Made by a program: the position numbers and the translations under genes. The notes under the pieces are model-generated. The model ran no database searches and had not been told where the DNA came from. It was given only the letters and a program-made list of their open reading frames with translations. A stretch of 42,866 nt of DNA, taken from Pseudanabaena sp. lw0831. Lineage in GTDB: Bacteria; Cyanobacteriota; Cyanobacteriia; Pseudanabaenales; Pseudanabaenaceae. The stretch spans positions 1 to 42,866 of the forward strand of contig NZ_BBJB01000007.1 in NCBI RefSeq assembly GCF_016584665.1, in the 5' to 3' direction. Below are positions 30,172 to 39,945 of the stretch, in pieces (within the stretch, counting starts at the first letter, position 1; each line of letters starts with the position of its first letter).

Positions 30172-32796
30172 TTAAATCACCTCATTAACAGGAAAGCGAT
30201 CGATCATTTGGGCGGCTTGCTTGGCTGATGAATAGATTTGAGAGGGCAAATTCGGCACATGGGGAATTTGATATAGCAAATCGATAGTGCGGCGCATCAA
30301 ACGGACAATATCGCCCTCATCAAGATTTGTGTTTTGGCATAGCTCCGACCATTCCATTCCCAGCGCCCATTGTTCCACTAATCCTGTTAGCTCATAATCT
30401 AGCCATGCAGGAATATCAACTAAGTGACGGCGTTGGACTGGCATCAATTCGCGGCGGCGATCGCGTAACCCATCAAGAGCATCTTCCACTGTTGGGGACA
30501 AACCAAACTTGATCCAGTTGTCAGGGCGACTGTTTTCGCTAACGATCGCAGCGCAGACGGTGGCGAGGTGATGGGGAGCGAGGTCGTCTAACTCTCCCGA
30601 CATTAGACATAGGGCTAACCATAGTTCATTTTCACCACGCAACGCCGCCACGACCTTACCTTTATCAGTGGGCTGGGTATCTTCAAGACATCCGTAGAAT
30701 TGCAAGATATTGACTAAGCTCATAAATTCTTGCCAATGTCTCTGTCGGCGCTCGTTGACCACCTTTTGCTGGAACTCGATTTGGCGTTGCAATTGTTCGA
30801 GCCGATTAACTTTTTTGAAAACAGCACCGCGATCGCTCATTTTCGAGACAGGATGTTGATTCATTTCTGACTCGATCGCAATGACTCTCGACTGTTGGGT
30901 GATTACTTCAGGTGCTAACTCTGGATCGGGTAATGGCGTAATTTTTTGGGCGATCGCAAAGCTTGCTTCATCCCCATCGATCGACTGTCCTGGACGCAAT
31001 GGCAACTTCGCTGGATATTCGATATCACCGTCGAGCAATAAATCAGTTCCAACTTGGACAATATCTTTATAACCGACTGTGTACCAGCGATTATCGCGAC
31101 CAAGACAGACAAACCAAGGAAATTGCCCAGAGCCTTGCACCTTTGCTGCGAGAACCGTATGTACAATCAAGCCCCTATTGGTGCGAATCGTCAGCGGTGA
31201 GCCTGATAGCAAATAAGGAGCGTAGGAAGCCAAATCATTTAAGCGCATTTCTTCCGCTTGCTGAGCGAGCATTTTTAGGAGTCGCTTTTCTTCGCGGAGG
31301 CGATCGCGCAATTTATCATAAACTTCCAATTGCTTCAAATCGATATTGGCAAGATCATGCTCTAGCTTGGCGATTTGTTCGATTACTAATTCAAGATTCT
31401 GAATTTGTGGCGCGAGATTAAGATCGGCAAGATACTGCCCAAAGCTACGTTCTACAAGATCTCTAGCCTGATCAAGGGAATGGGTTTGTAACAAGTTCAT
31501 GACCATTCCGTAACTCGGCGCAAATTGACTAACGAGAGGATCGGCTCCAGATGTAGCGAGATGAGCAGCTTCTTTTGCCCCTTCAAATGGAGTTTGCACA
31601 GTCACAACATAGCCAACTTCATCCATGCCACGTCGTCCGGCTCTTCCTGCCATTTGCAGAAACTCCGAAGCATTGAGCAATCGATGTCCGCGATCGGTAC
31701 GTTTGGAAATGCTAGAGATCACCGTAGTTCTTGCAGGCATATTAATTCCTGCGGCAAGAGTTTCCGTTGCAAATACGACTTTAATCAACCCCTGTTGGAA
31801 GAGTTCCTCGACAAAGCCTTTCCATGCAGGCAAAATCCCTGCGTGATGAGCGGCAATACCGCGATAAAGCGCATCAATATGCGTAGGTTTCCCAATCTCA
31901 GGATTTGTTGCCACAAATGCATCAATTTGCGGTTTCAATCTCAAGGCTTCGGCGGGACTAACGAGAGAGACATTGCCCAAGTCAGTGACCGACTTATCGC
32001 AACCTCGACGACTGAAGATAAAGTAAATCGCTGGCAGCATATCGCGCTGGCGTAGATGGGAAATTACGGTTCCAATCGGGGGGACAATTTTATGTCTTTC
32101 TTCTTTTGAAGGGGGCTTATTAGTGAGCGGCTTCAGTCGCGGATTAATCTTCTCATTAGAGCTATCCAGTAGTGGAAAAAAGCCTTTGTTATTACAGAAG
32201 GAATGCTCAAGAGGAACGGGACGGAAATCAGAATAGATTAACTCAGTGTCGCCATGTACTTTGTGAATCCAGTCGGTGAGCTGCTGGCTATTTGCTACGG
32301 TTGCCGAGAGCGCAACTAGTTGCACTCCCGCAGGACAGTATACAATCGACTCTTCCCATACGGTTCCCCGTTGGCGATCGTTCATGTAGTGACATTCATC
32401 TAGTACCACTACCTCCACGTCTGTCAACGAAGTACCTACTTCACCGATAGGTGTACCATAGAGCATATTCCGAAAAATTTCGGTAGTCATCACCAAGATC
32501 GGCGCATCGCGATTTACAGACGTGTCACCCGTAAGTAAGCCCACATTATCATCGCCAAACTGCTGCCGAAAGTCTCGCAATTTCTGATTTGATAACGCCT
32601 TGAGGGGGGTGGTATAAAAAACGCGGCGATTGCCTGCTAAAGCCGCATGGATCGCATATTCGCCGATTAAGGTTTTGCCTGAACCTGTTGGCGCACAAAC
32701 AACGACCGACTTACCAGCTTGCAATGCGGCGATCGCCTGTAATTGAAACGGGTCAAGTTCAAAGGGATATAATTCTTGTGGGTCTATTGCTTGCAC
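30172..32796 (-). CDS. Ski2/Mtr4-like DExH RNA helicase
   Basis: 874 residues. Helicase motifs in order: CAPTGSGKT (I, 34-42), VMTTEIFRNM (Ib/Ic), VVVLDECHYMND (II, DECH 133-136), ALSATVAN (III), FATETLAAGINMPARTTV (V) and QMAGRAGRRG (VI). The C-terminal quarter is the DSHCT-like domain (VEQWALGMEWSELCQNTNLDE, then GDIVRLMRRTIDLL). Cyanobacteria and chloroplasts (ISE2) have this family; a role in RNA processing or decay is likely. It is monocistronic and converges with the PAP-like operon. Confidence 0.92.
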   Translation of the reverse strand: MQAIDPQELYPFELDPFQLQAIAALQAGKSVVVCAPTGSGKTLIGEYAIHAALAGNRRVFYTTPLKALSNQKLRDFRQQFGDDNVGLLTGDTSVNRDAPILVMTTEIFRNMLYGTPIGEVGTSLTDVEVVVLDECHYMNDRQRGTVWEESIVYCPAGVQLVALSATVANSQQLTDWIHKVHGDTELIYSDFRPVPLEHSFCNNKGFFPLLDSSNEKINPRLKPLTNKPPSKEERHKIVPPIGTVISHLRQRDMLPAIYFIFSRRGCDKSVTDLGNVSLVSPAEALRLKPQIDAFVATNPEIGKPTHIDALYRGIAAHHAGILPAWKGFVEELFQQGLIKVVFATETLAAGINMPARTTVISSISKRTDRGHRLLNASEFLQMAGRAGRRGMDEVGYVVTVQTPFEGAKEAAHLATSGADPLVSQFAPSYGMVMNLLQTHSLDQARDLVERSFGQYLADLNLAPQIQNLELVIEQIAKLEHDLANIDLKQLEVYDKLRDRLREEKRLLKMLAQQAEEMRLNDLASYAPYLLSGSPLTIRTNRGLIVHTVLAAKVQGSGQFPWFVCLGRDNRWYTVGYKDIVQVGTDLLLDGDIEYPAKLPLRPGQSIDGDEASFAIAQKITPLPDPELAPEVITQQSRVIAIESEMNQHPVSKMSDRGAVFKKVNRLEQLQRQIEFQQKVVNERRQRHWQEFMSLVNILQFYGCLEDTQPTDKGKVVAALRGENELWLALCLMSGELDDLAPHHLATVCAAIVSENSRPDNWIKFGLSPTVEDALDGLRDRRRELMPVQRRHLVDIPAWLDYELTGLVEQWALGMEWSELCQNTNLDEGDIVRLMRRTIDLLYQIPHVPNLPSQIYSSAKQAAQMIDRFPVNEVI

Positions 32797-32962
32797 GCAG
32801 GTCTGCCTGAGTAAATATACTTATAAGTTGATTAGCAACAATGATTAAAAGTTTGCTTAATCTCCTATATTAGCTTATTAATGAGGGTCGCAAGAATAAC
32901 CACAATCAAAAAAAGGTTCTATGTTAAGCACAGGCTCTCTTTTTTAAGATAGCGATCGCAGA

Positions 32963-34630
32963 TTAGAACTGATAGCTAGTACTGAAATAAACCGCAGCAT
33001 CTTGAAGATTGTTGCCGCGTCCTTGCAAGTTCACAAATGGAATTGCCGCATCAATTCGGATCAGAAACCGCTCAATTGGCTCAATAATCAGACCTAGACC
33101 ACCTGCCGCAAGGAAGTTTTGCGATGATGACGGTGTGGGATTATTAGCATGATTCCAAATTGCACCAAGATCGATAAAAGGAGCAATTTGGAGAATTGCT
33201 CTGGTTGTTTCTTGATCCCGCATTGTAACTAGACGAGTTTCGAGGCTAAAGCGAATCCCATTGTCTCCAGATCGCGCATTTTGACGAAATCCTCGCAGTG
33301 ATTGTCCGCCGCCAATCGTGAATTGTTGTGATGGCAGTAAAGGATTTGCCGATAACTGCGAATCAAAAGAGGCAATCAGGAGCGCGTCAGAACCAAGTAC
33401 TTGCACCCGTTGAGCCTGTCCTATCCAGCTAAAAAAACCAGCGTTAGGTATGGTGACATAGGTGGCGTTAAATAGTCCTGTGCCAAGATTGAACTGCGAT
33501 CGCAATGACCATGCACCTTCAGTATCACGCAGAGTATAGTCTTGCCCAAAACGAAATACGCTGGTGGTGCTGACCCCATTGGCATCAGGTCCAATCCCAA
33601 ATGGAACTGCAAGATTCTCAAATAAGAACGTTTGCCCAGTCTGATGAGCAAATCCTAAGGATAGAGCAAATTCTTCGCGTGGGTTGCGAATCAATGGTTG
33701 GCGGTAAACGATGTCAAAGAGACTGCTCGCACCACGAATATTAAAGGCGGCGAAGTCTGGATCGGTAATTCGATAGTTATTTGGTGCGTAGCGAATTGCT
33801 ACTGTTCCATTCATCGGGTTGACGGGAATGCTGTAGCTAAAGTCGTAGAGATTGGAGCCGCCTGTGGTGCTGCGATAGTAGAAGGCTGACAGCAAGTCTC
33901 CAAGCCCTGTAAGGTTCCGATAGGTTAGTCCGACACCCATGCGTTCAGAACCAACGGCGACAGGTGAGTAATTGTCAAAGCTGACGGAGCCGCCAAACTG
34001 TTTTGATTCTTCTACTTGGACAACTAGTAAGCTTTTATCTGCTTCGGTGCTAGGTTTGAGGGTGGAGGTGACTTTTTTGAATAGGGGATCGGCTTTTAGG
34101 AGTCGCAATTGATCTTCTACTGCGTTGGCATTGAATGGTTTGGTGATTCCCAATTCCACTCGCGATCGCACGTAGTCAGGATTGGTTTGAACAGTACCTA
34201 CGATGTCAACTCGTTCAATTTGTCCTTCGATCACTTTGATTTGGGCAACTCCATTAACAACGCTTTGCGGATCGCTTGGGTCAAATTGAGCGCGGGAGGT
34301 GATGTAGCCATTACTGAGATAGAGTTGGGTGATGGCTTCGGCGACGGCTTTGACTTGCTCTGGGGTAATGGGTTTGCTTTGGAGTGGTTGCAGGATTAGC
34401 GCGATCGCTTCGGGGGGGAGGACGGTATTACCGACTAACTGTACTTGATTAATAGTAGTGGCTTGGGCAATCGCAGTTTCGTTTGCCTTGGCGGGGGCTT
34501 GGGGGTTTGTTTTTGTATTCTCTGGTTTTAATGCGATCGTCTCAGCGTAGCTGGATAGCACAAAATATCCTGAGCTAATTACGATTGTCCACAGTAAGCT
34601 CTTGAGAAAATCTTTTGTTTGTTTGGTCAT
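32963..34630 (-). CDS. TpsB/FhaC-family outer-membrane secretion protein
   Basis: 555 residues from the ATG at 34630 (an in-frame GTG at 34642 is possible). A signal peptide (about 1-28) is followed by two POTRA domains (about 55-215: VQLVGNTVLPPEAIALILQP and VEGQIERVDIVG-like), then a 16-strand-type barrel with the family motif FTIGGGQSLRGFRQNARSG, and the C-terminal aromatic residue (SYQF). It exports the TpsA exoprotein encoded just upstream through the outer membrane. Sequence at 34643-34785 separates the two genes and includes a hairpin. Confidence 0.92.
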   Translation of the reverse strand: MTKQTKDFLKSLLWTIVISSGYFVLSSYAETIALKPENTKTNPQAPAKANETAIAQATTINQVQLVGNTVLPPEAIALILQPLQSKPITPEQVKAVAEAITQLYLSNGYITSRAQFDPSDPQSVVNGVAQIKVIEGQIERVDIVGTVQTNPDYVRSRVELGITKPFNANAVEDQLRLLKADPLFKKVTSTLKPSTEADKSLLVVQVEESKQFGGSVSFDNYSPVAVGSERMGVGLTYRNLTGLGDLLSAFYYRSTTGGSNLYDFSYSIPVNPMNGTVAIRYAPNNYRITDPDFAAFNIRGASSLFDIVYRQPLIRNPREEFALSLGFAHQTGQTFLFENLAVPFGIGPDANGVSTTSVFRFGQDYTLRDTEGAWSLRSQFNLGTGLFNATYVTIPNAGFFSWIGQAQRVQVLGSDALLIASFDSQLSANPLLPSQQFTIGGGQSLRGFRQNARSGDNGIRFSLETRLVTMRDQETTRAILQIAPFIDLGAIWNHANNPTPSSSQNFLAAGGLGLIIEPIERFLIRIDAAIPFVNLQGRGNNLQDAAVYFSTSYQF

Positions 34631-34734
34631 TAGTCTGCCCACACCATTGTAATTATACTGTTTGTATACTTCAAGTCTGTAATATAGACTGAAATAAACT
34701 TTGCGCTAAAAGATTACAACCATTAGGTCTGTGC

Positions 34735-34785
34735 AGGCTACGATCCTCGACTTCCCCTAAAAAAGTAAGTCGAGGATTTTGGCAT
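34735..34785 (-). terminator. Hairpin between tpsA and tpsB
   Basis: ATCCTCGACTT (34742-34752) pairs with AAGTCGAGGAT (about 34768-34778) with a loop of about 15. Read leftward it follows the tpsA stop within ten bases and may reduce read-through into tpsB. Confidence 0.65.
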
Positions 34786-37700
34786 TTAATCCTTGAGAAA
34801 TTTCGCAGGTTTAGGAGACTTACGCACCTTAAGTAGAATGTTTTTCTTATCTTTTTTAGGCTCAAAGTTGACATCTACTAGATCGACATATTCATTACCA
34901 ATAAATCTGCCAATTGAGCGACGGATTGCTACTTTAATCACATCTTGATTGGATGATTCATTGATGATACTGATATTGGCATCTTTCCAAATATCTTTAG
35001 CGTCGATCTCTAAAGTTCCACCATCTTTATTCATAAGTTCAACGATTATGATCAGGAATCTATCAAGGCGCTGGAATTCAATATCATCGGTTGAGAGAAA
35101 TGCGATCGGAGTTAATGATGATAAAACCAATACTTTCTTCTCATCATGGTAACGAGTCTCTTTATTAGGGTCTATATCTGCTGGCTTTGATGTGACAACT
35201 GGTGGTACAACGACTGGTGGTACAAAGACTGGGTTATTGGTTAAAGCAAAGTTGGCGGGTGTAGCAGCTCCTGAAGTGGCTGTGTTGGTGTAGGATCCTG
35301 CGATTGTGTTGGCAGTAACGGAAACTGTGGCAACTCCACTGGCATTAGTGGTTGTAGTTGTGCTGGCAACTGCTGTTGAGGCACCAGCATTGGGTGCGGT
35401 GAAGGTGACAGTGCTATTTGGGACAACGTTGCCGAATTGGTCTCTTACTAATACTTGTAATTGATTGGCAAATGCGGTGTTAACAACTGTGCTTTGTGGT
35501 GTACCTCCTGTGGCAGTGATAGTGGCTGGTGCATCTGGGGTGTTTGTCAGAGTAAAGTTCGCGGGTGTAGCAGCTCCTGAAGTGGCTGTGTTGGTATAGG
35601 ATCCCGTGATTGTGTTGGCAGTAACGGAAACTGTGGCAACTCCACTGGCATTAGTGGTTGTAGTTGTGCTGGCAACTGCTGTTGAGGCACCAGCATTGGG
35701 TGCGGTGAAGGTGACAGTGCTATTTGGGACAACGTTGCCAAATTGGTCTGTTACTGATACTTGTAATTGATTGGCAAATGCGGTGTTGACGACTGTGCTT
35801 TGTGGTGTGCCTCCTGTGGCGGTGATAGTGGCTGGTGCATCTGGGGTGTTGGTCAAAGCAAAGTTGGCAGTGTTGGATACGCCTGTAGCTGTAGCTGTGA
35901 CATTGTAAGTTCCCGATGTGGTAGTAGCCCTGAAAGCTCCAGCAGTGGCTATGCCTCCCGTAATTGTTGCTGTGGTGGTGCTGCTCGCACCAAACAAACC
36001 TGATGCAGCAGTATTTGGTGCAGTAAAGGTAACTGTTTCTCCATCCACAACCCCGCCATCAAAGCTGACAGTAACGCCTAAGAGATTCCCAAACAATGTG
36101 TTGACAGTGGCACTTTGTGGCGTGGTTCCGCTTACGGGAGTGAGAGTAAATCCTCTCGACTCAAATGCACCGATATCGCGATTAGTGTTAACTGTAAGGA
36201 TACCGCGTTGGTCAGATGTGGTAGGAATTGCTCCGCCTGCTGTGGTACTTGCATCAAGGGCAATACTGTTAGGAGAAAGGGCAAATGTTTGCGTGGGACC
36301 ACCATTATTGGCGAGGGTGGTGTTAATTACCGTGCTGGCTGCCCCAGTCGGAGTAATGGGAGTTACGCCCGTAACAGTTCCATTAATACCACTTGTTCCA
36401 TTTAAGCCAACAATGTTTGCTCCAGAAAAATTGATAGTCCCACCTGTTCTGTTGATTTCTGGATTCCCGACTGACGAATTACCGACTATGATGCTGTTAG
36501 AAATATTGGTTGTCCCATTCTCATTAAAAATCGCTCCCTGTGGATTTGGCGTATTGCCAGAAACAGTGCTATTAGAGATGTTAGTTGTACCCGAGAAGTT
36601 AAAAATAATTCCTCTACCACCTGTACCTGTCGAATTGCCAGAGAAGGTACTATTAGAAATATTAGTCGTGCCACCCTCATTCAAAACTGCTGCTCCTGCT
36701 CTATTAGCTAATGTATTGCCAGAGAAGGTACTGTTAGAGATTGTGGTTGTTGCATTCACGTTGTAAAAAACACCAATTATATTTGCCCTATTGTTAGAGA
36801 AGGTACTGTTGGAGACTGTGGCTGTACCATAGTTTGCAATGCCGCTCACTGCGGATGCCGAATTGTTAGAGAAGGTACTATTGGCGACATTAAGAGTTGA
36901 ATTAGAAGAATTAAGGATAGCTGCCCCTTGTGAACTGGCAAAATTGTTAGAGAAAATAGTACCATTCAGGCTCAGTGTCGATCCTGAATCGATAAATGCA
37001 CCCCCAGCATCTCCAGCAGATCTTCCATTTGTAACAGTCAAGTTATTCATGTTGACAGTACTATTATTGCCAATATTAAAAACTTGGACGGCATTGTTAC
37101 CACTAACAATTGTATTATTCGCACCTGCACCATTTACTGTGATGTTTTTATTAATCGGAACAGTTGCGCCTAATGTATAAGTAGCAGCAGCCAGATTCAC
37201 AGTCGCGCCAGAAGCCGCTGCATCCACACCATTTTGCACAGTACCTGCAACACCCACATTGATCGTAGTCGCATTACCCGTGAGAGCACCTGTTAAAGTA
37301 ATTGGTGCATTGAGATTAGTGGTGGGAGCATTAAGCGCTAAGCCATTTCCAGAAGCAGAATTGATCGCTGCATCAACAGTAATAAAATTAGTTGCGGTGA
37401 GGGTGACATTGCCAACGCCAAGCGCTGTCACAATTACGGAGCTATCGATAGTGCTAGCACCCGCATTAGCATTAGCCACTGCTACAGTCGGATCAATCCC
37501 ACCTGCCGCCACCACCGTAATCGAAGTAGGATCAAGCAACCAATTGCCTGATACACCTTGTGGAGCCGAAGTATTAACCTGTGAGGTATTGCCCACAATC
37601 AGAGTATTTTTGCCAGAAGTCTCAACTAGTCCACCATTACCACTTTGGGTTCCAGCTTTCGCCGTAATGGTGCCATCAAATTTCGTTGTATTGTCTGCCC

Positions 37701-38760
37701 ACACGATTACTTTGCCGCCATCGCCGTTGGTCAATGCATCGGCAATAATCTTGCTGTTTGCGTCAACCGTCGTCGATTGAGCAGTAGGTGTTGTGCCAGT
37801 ACCCTGTATATCGCCACCAATCAACACCGTACCGCCGCCGTTGATTCCATTTGCATTGATATTGGCACTTGCTAAGGTGACATTGTTGCCCAAAACTTGA
37901 ATATTACCCCCGTTGTTTCCCGATACATTTAAATTACCCGATACGATCGCAGTTCCCGCCGTTTTACCCGTCAGCAAACTAGGTAAATCCACTCCTTTTA
38001 ATACAGGTGCATTACCAACGGATTGCCGATCAGCGATCGGCAGTTCGAGAGATATCAAGCTTCCTTCGTTGCTGATTTTGATAAATTTATTGTCAGGTGT
38101 TGCTGCGATCGTGATGTTGCCAGAAGGTGTTGCGATCGTCCCTGTGTTTACGACCATGCCACCAACGAGGGTCACACCTTTTCCTGCACTGACATTCAGA
38201 TTCCCTTCATTGACAATGACACCTGATGAATTTGTATCCACACTGGGCAAAGTACTCGTAAATGCATAGCCCGTAACATTACCCGTGAGGTTGCGAACTT
38301 CATCAACGCTGCTATTAATCCCAAACCAGCCATTCCCAACTTGGATTCCTGACGCAGTTGTAGCCGAAAAACTGGCGGGTACATTCAAACTCGCATTTGC
38401 TCCAAACACAATTCCCGCAGGATTCATGATGAATAGATTAGAGTTCCCACCAGTTACTTGAATCAATCCATTAATCAGCGATGCTTCTCCACCTGTAACG
38501 CGAGTTAAGACATTCTGAACATTTGGATTGCTTAAAAAATTAGCGATTTCACCTGTAGATAGTCCTAATTTTTGCAAACTATAAAATAAGTTACCACCTG
38601 CCTGTGTTCCACCAGTGATGTTGTATTGGTTGCCTACTTGATCGACGTTTGTATTTAATCCGTTAGCACCAGTGGTGATACTCTGGGCATAGGCTCCGCT
38701 TGTTGATGCGATTATGCTAGTTAGTAATAAGTAACTTAAACCATGTTTTAAAATGAACAT
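34786..38760 (-). CDS. TpsA exoprotein: filamentous hemagglutinin-like beta-helix with Ig-like repeats
   Basis: 1324 residues. Signal peptide (about 1-25, ending AYAQ), TPS secretion domain (about 26-270, with LFIMNPAGIVFGANASLNV, the NPNG-L-like motif), and a beta-helix of short repeats rich in NSTFSNN and NISNSTFSGN (about 560-800). Then three Ig-like (invasin/Big_1-type) domains follow: one divergent (about 870-970) and two nearly identical ones of 102 residues each (about 971-1175). A proline linker and a basic C-terminal domain (1185-1324) end it. Likely a surface adhesin exported by the TpsB protein. The start ATG is at 38760. It is probably the first gene of a tpsA-tpsB unit. Confidence 0.9.
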   Translation of the reverse strand: MFILKHGLSYLLLTSIIASTSGAYAQSITTGANGLNTNVDQVGNQYNITGGTQAGGNLFYSLQKLGLSTGEIANFLSNPNVQNVLTRVTGGEASLINGLIQVTGGNSNLFIMNPAGIVFGANASLNVPASFSATTASGIQVGNGWFGINSSVDEVRNLTGNVTGYAFTSTLPSVDTNSSGVIVNEGNLNVSAGKGVTLVGGMVVNTGTIATPSGNITIAATPDNKFIKISNEGSLISLELPIADRQSVGNAPVLKGVDLPSLLTGKTAGTAIVSGNLNVSGNNGGNIQVLGNNVTLASANINANGINGGGTVLIGGDIQGTGTTPTAQSTTVDANSKIIADALTNGDGGKVIVWADNTTKFDGTITAKAGTQSGNGGLVETSGKNTLIVGNTSQVNTSAPQGVSGNWLLDPTSITVVAAGGIDPTVAVANANAGASTIDSSVIVTALGVGNVTLTATNFITVDAAINSASGNGLALNAPTTNLNAPITLTGALTGNATTINVGVAGTVQNGVDAAASGATVNLAAATYTLGATVPINKNITVNGAGANNTIVSGNNAVQVFNIGNNSTVNMNNLTVTNGRSAGDAGGAFIDSGSTLSLNGTIFSNNFASSQGAAILNSSNSTLNVANSTFSNNSASAVSGIANYGTATVSNSTFSNNRANIIGVFYNVNATTTISNSTFSGNTLANRAGAAVLNEGGTTNISNSTFSGNSTGTGGRGIIFNFSGTTNISNSTVSGNTPNPQGAIFNENGTTNISNSIIVGNSSVGNPEINRTGGTINFSGANIVGLNGTSGINGTVTGVTPITPTGAASTVINTTLANNGGPTQTFALSPNSIALDASTTAGGAIPTTSDQRGILTVNTNRDIGAFESRGFTLTPVSGTTPQSATVNTLFGNLLGVTVSFDGGVVDGETVTFTAPNTAASGLFGASSTTTATITGGIATAGAFRATTTSGTYNVTATATGVSNTANFALTNTPDAPATITATGGTPQSTVVNTAFANQLQVSVTDQFGNVVPNSTVTFTAPNAGASTAVASTTTTTNASGVATVSVTANTITGSYTNTATSGAATPANFTLTNTPDAPATITATGGTPQSTVVNTAFANQLQVLVRDQFGNVVPNSTVTFTAPNAGASTAVASTTTTTNASGVATVSVTANTIAGSYTNTATSGAATPANFALTNNPVFVPPVVVPPVVTSKPADIDPNKETRYHDEKKVLVLSSLTPIAFLSTDDIEFQRLDRFLIIIVELMNKDGGTLEIDAKDIWKDANISIINESSNQDVIKVAIRRSIGRFIGNEYVDLVDVNFEPKKDKKNILLKVRKSPKPAKFLKD
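35236..35848. repeat. Tandem 306-bp repeat inside tpsA
   Basis: Two copies of 306 bp (about 35236-35541 and 35542-35848) differ at only a few bases, so the duplication or a gene conversion is recent. Each encodes one Ig-like domain. Confidence 0.85.
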
Positions 38761-39233
38761 AACAAAAATCTCATAGGTTGATGATATATATTACGATAAA
38801 TTACATAGCTTTTGGGTCAGCTATTAATCACAACTTCACACCTTATAACTTACCTATAACTTACCTATAACTTTTAAAATCCAATATCAAAGTCATTCAA
38901 ACTTTCACATACCTGCAAAGAAATTATTTGCTTGGAGAATCCAAGAATTTACAGATTTAAAAAGTAGATTTTAATGGTGTTATATTGTTTTACTGATACA
39001 AGTCATATAGTCAATACTATGGTTCTCAGATTTATTTGAGAGCTAAGCAATGGAGCTATTGATGTTAGTGTCTTTAATCTGATCAGGCAAGCAAATGGGA
39101 TCTATTAGTTGCCTCGATACACATGTCAAAATTCCAAAGATGCGATCTCATGACTAAAATAGCCAAAAGCAAGCTTTCAAGACTATCAGGTATATTTCAA
39201 CTATTTGTTGTCAAATCAATCAAAGACAAAAAA
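38761..39233. promoter_or_regulatory. tpsA upstream region with 11-bp tandem repeat
   Basis: TATAACTTACC stands twice in tandem (38844-38854, 38855-38865), then TATAACTTTTA (38866-38876); the 11-bp period is one helical turn, about 85-115 bp upstream of the tpsA start. An operator is possible. The rest, to 39233, shows no gene I can support. Confidence 0.45.
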
Positions 39234-39425
39234 CTATTGATTGATAATAGTTGTCCTTCCATTTCCGTAAACTGCGTTACCATTTCGGATTGCGAAATTG
39301 CTAAAGAAGAAACTGTTGTTGATATTAGCTTCTCTTTCGTTATAAATCACACCTACATCTTGAATCGCGAAATCACTTAAGAAGAAGTTGTTAATGATAT
39401 TCGCGGTTCCAGCATTTAAGAATGC
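39234..39425 (-). pseudogene. Fragment of a beta-helix adhesin-like gene
   Basis: Reading leftward from about 39425 to the TAG at 39234-39236 gives about 64 codons: NAGTANIINNFFLSDFAIQD, then GVIYNEREANINNSFFFSNF and AIRNGNAVYGNGRTTIINQ. The alternating N-x-S-F-F-S pattern resembles the beta-helix of the neighbouring tpsA product. No start is seen; the frame runs into an inverted-repeat element at 39428. Hence a remnant, perhaps of a second adhesin gene. The rightward open frame over the same bases is less protein-like. Confidence 0.4.
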
Positions 39426-39427
39426 AA

Positions 39428-39493
39428 GGGCGCACCAAAACAGGTATAAATACTGATGAAGTCTAGTATCAGCCTATCAAGATGCGCCAACCC
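39428..39493. repeat. 66-bp imperfect palindrome, possible MITE remnant
   Basis: The ends are GGGCGCACC and GATGCGCCAACCC, imperfect inverted repeats; inside, ACTGAT pairs with ATCAG. It directly adjoins the beta-helix remnant. CCCTATAATAGGG (39491-39503) is a further short palindrome at its right edge. Confidence 0.4.
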
Positions 39494-39552
39494 TATAATA
39501 GGGTCGTTTATCTATATAGCTTTGATCCGCAAAATGCTTAGGAATCTTACTA

Positions 39553-39599
39553 CTGTCAATTCTTAAATGCTTTCTTAGAAAGAATTTAAGAATTGACAG
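39553..39599. repeat. 47-bp near-perfect palindrome upstream of the mop-like gene
   Basis: CTGTCAATTCTTAAAT, then CTTTC/GAAAG, then ATTTAAGAATTGACAG; one base is inserted in each inner arm. No T-run follows. It lies about 60 bases upstream of the Mop-like gene, so it could be a regulatory structure of the molybdate cluster or the terminator of something lost. Confidence 0.65.
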
Positions 39600-39656
39600 C
39601 AGGTTTAGCTTAAATTTCTACTTCTCAAATATACTCTCAAAATCTTGCGAAAAGAT

Positions 39657-39866
39657 ATGAAAATTAGCGCGCGCAACTCTTTTAAGGGTATAGTGAAGAA
39701 GGTCAAGGTTGGGGCGGTCAGTGCTGAGGTATCGATTGAGATTTCGGCTGGTATTAATATAATATCGACCATCACAAAATCATCTGCTGAAAATCTCGAA
39801 CTTGAGGAAAGTAAAGAAGCCTACGTCGTGATTAAAGCGTCAGATGTAATCGTAGTGATCGATTAA
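39657..39866 (+). CDS. Molbindin-like (Mop/TOBE) molybdate-binding protein
   Basis: 69 residues, single Mop domain: KISARNSFKGIVKKVKVGAV, EVSIEISAGINIISTITKSS, then a C-terminal AYVVIKASDVIVVID. This is the usual molbindin pattern; such proteins oligomerise and bind molybdate or tungstate. The ATG at 39657 is chosen; an in-frame TTG at 39645 is possible. It is followed by a small hairpin and modA, so it belongs to the molybdate uptake cluster. Confidence 0.88.
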   Translation: MKISARNSFKGIVKKVKVGAVSAEVSIEISAGINIISTITKSSAENLELEESKEAYVVIKASDVIVVID

Positions 39867-39890
39867 TTACATTAATCTACGTTCGCAAAC

Positions 39891-39919
39891 ATTACAGCTT
39901 TATACAACAAGGCTGTAAT
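39891..39919 (+). terminator. Small hairpin between the mop-like gene and modA
   Basis: ATTACAGC and GCTGTAAT, an 8-bp stem with a 13-base loop, followed by A-rich rather than T-rich sequence. Weak as a terminator; may separate the two transcripts partly. Confidence 0.45.
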
Positions 39920-39945
39920 GACAAAAAATCCAACAAATATTTCCT

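Noticed and set aside
35918-36766. Long rightward open frame (282 codons) inside tpsA
   Set aside because: It is the complement of a low-complexity Asn/Ser/Thr/Gly-rich coding region, which produces long antisense frames rich in Val, Leu and Pro; tpsA is clearly the real gene.
39123-39380. Rightward 85-codon open frame
   Set aside because: The opposite strand of the same bases gives a better protein-like pattern (beta-helix fragment); the rightward frame has no start signal or recognisable motif.
39428-39656. Molybdenum-cofactor riboswitch upstream of the molybdate genes
   Set aside because: The palindromes here are simple inverted repeats without the multi-branched Moco motif; I cannot match conserved riboswitch positions.
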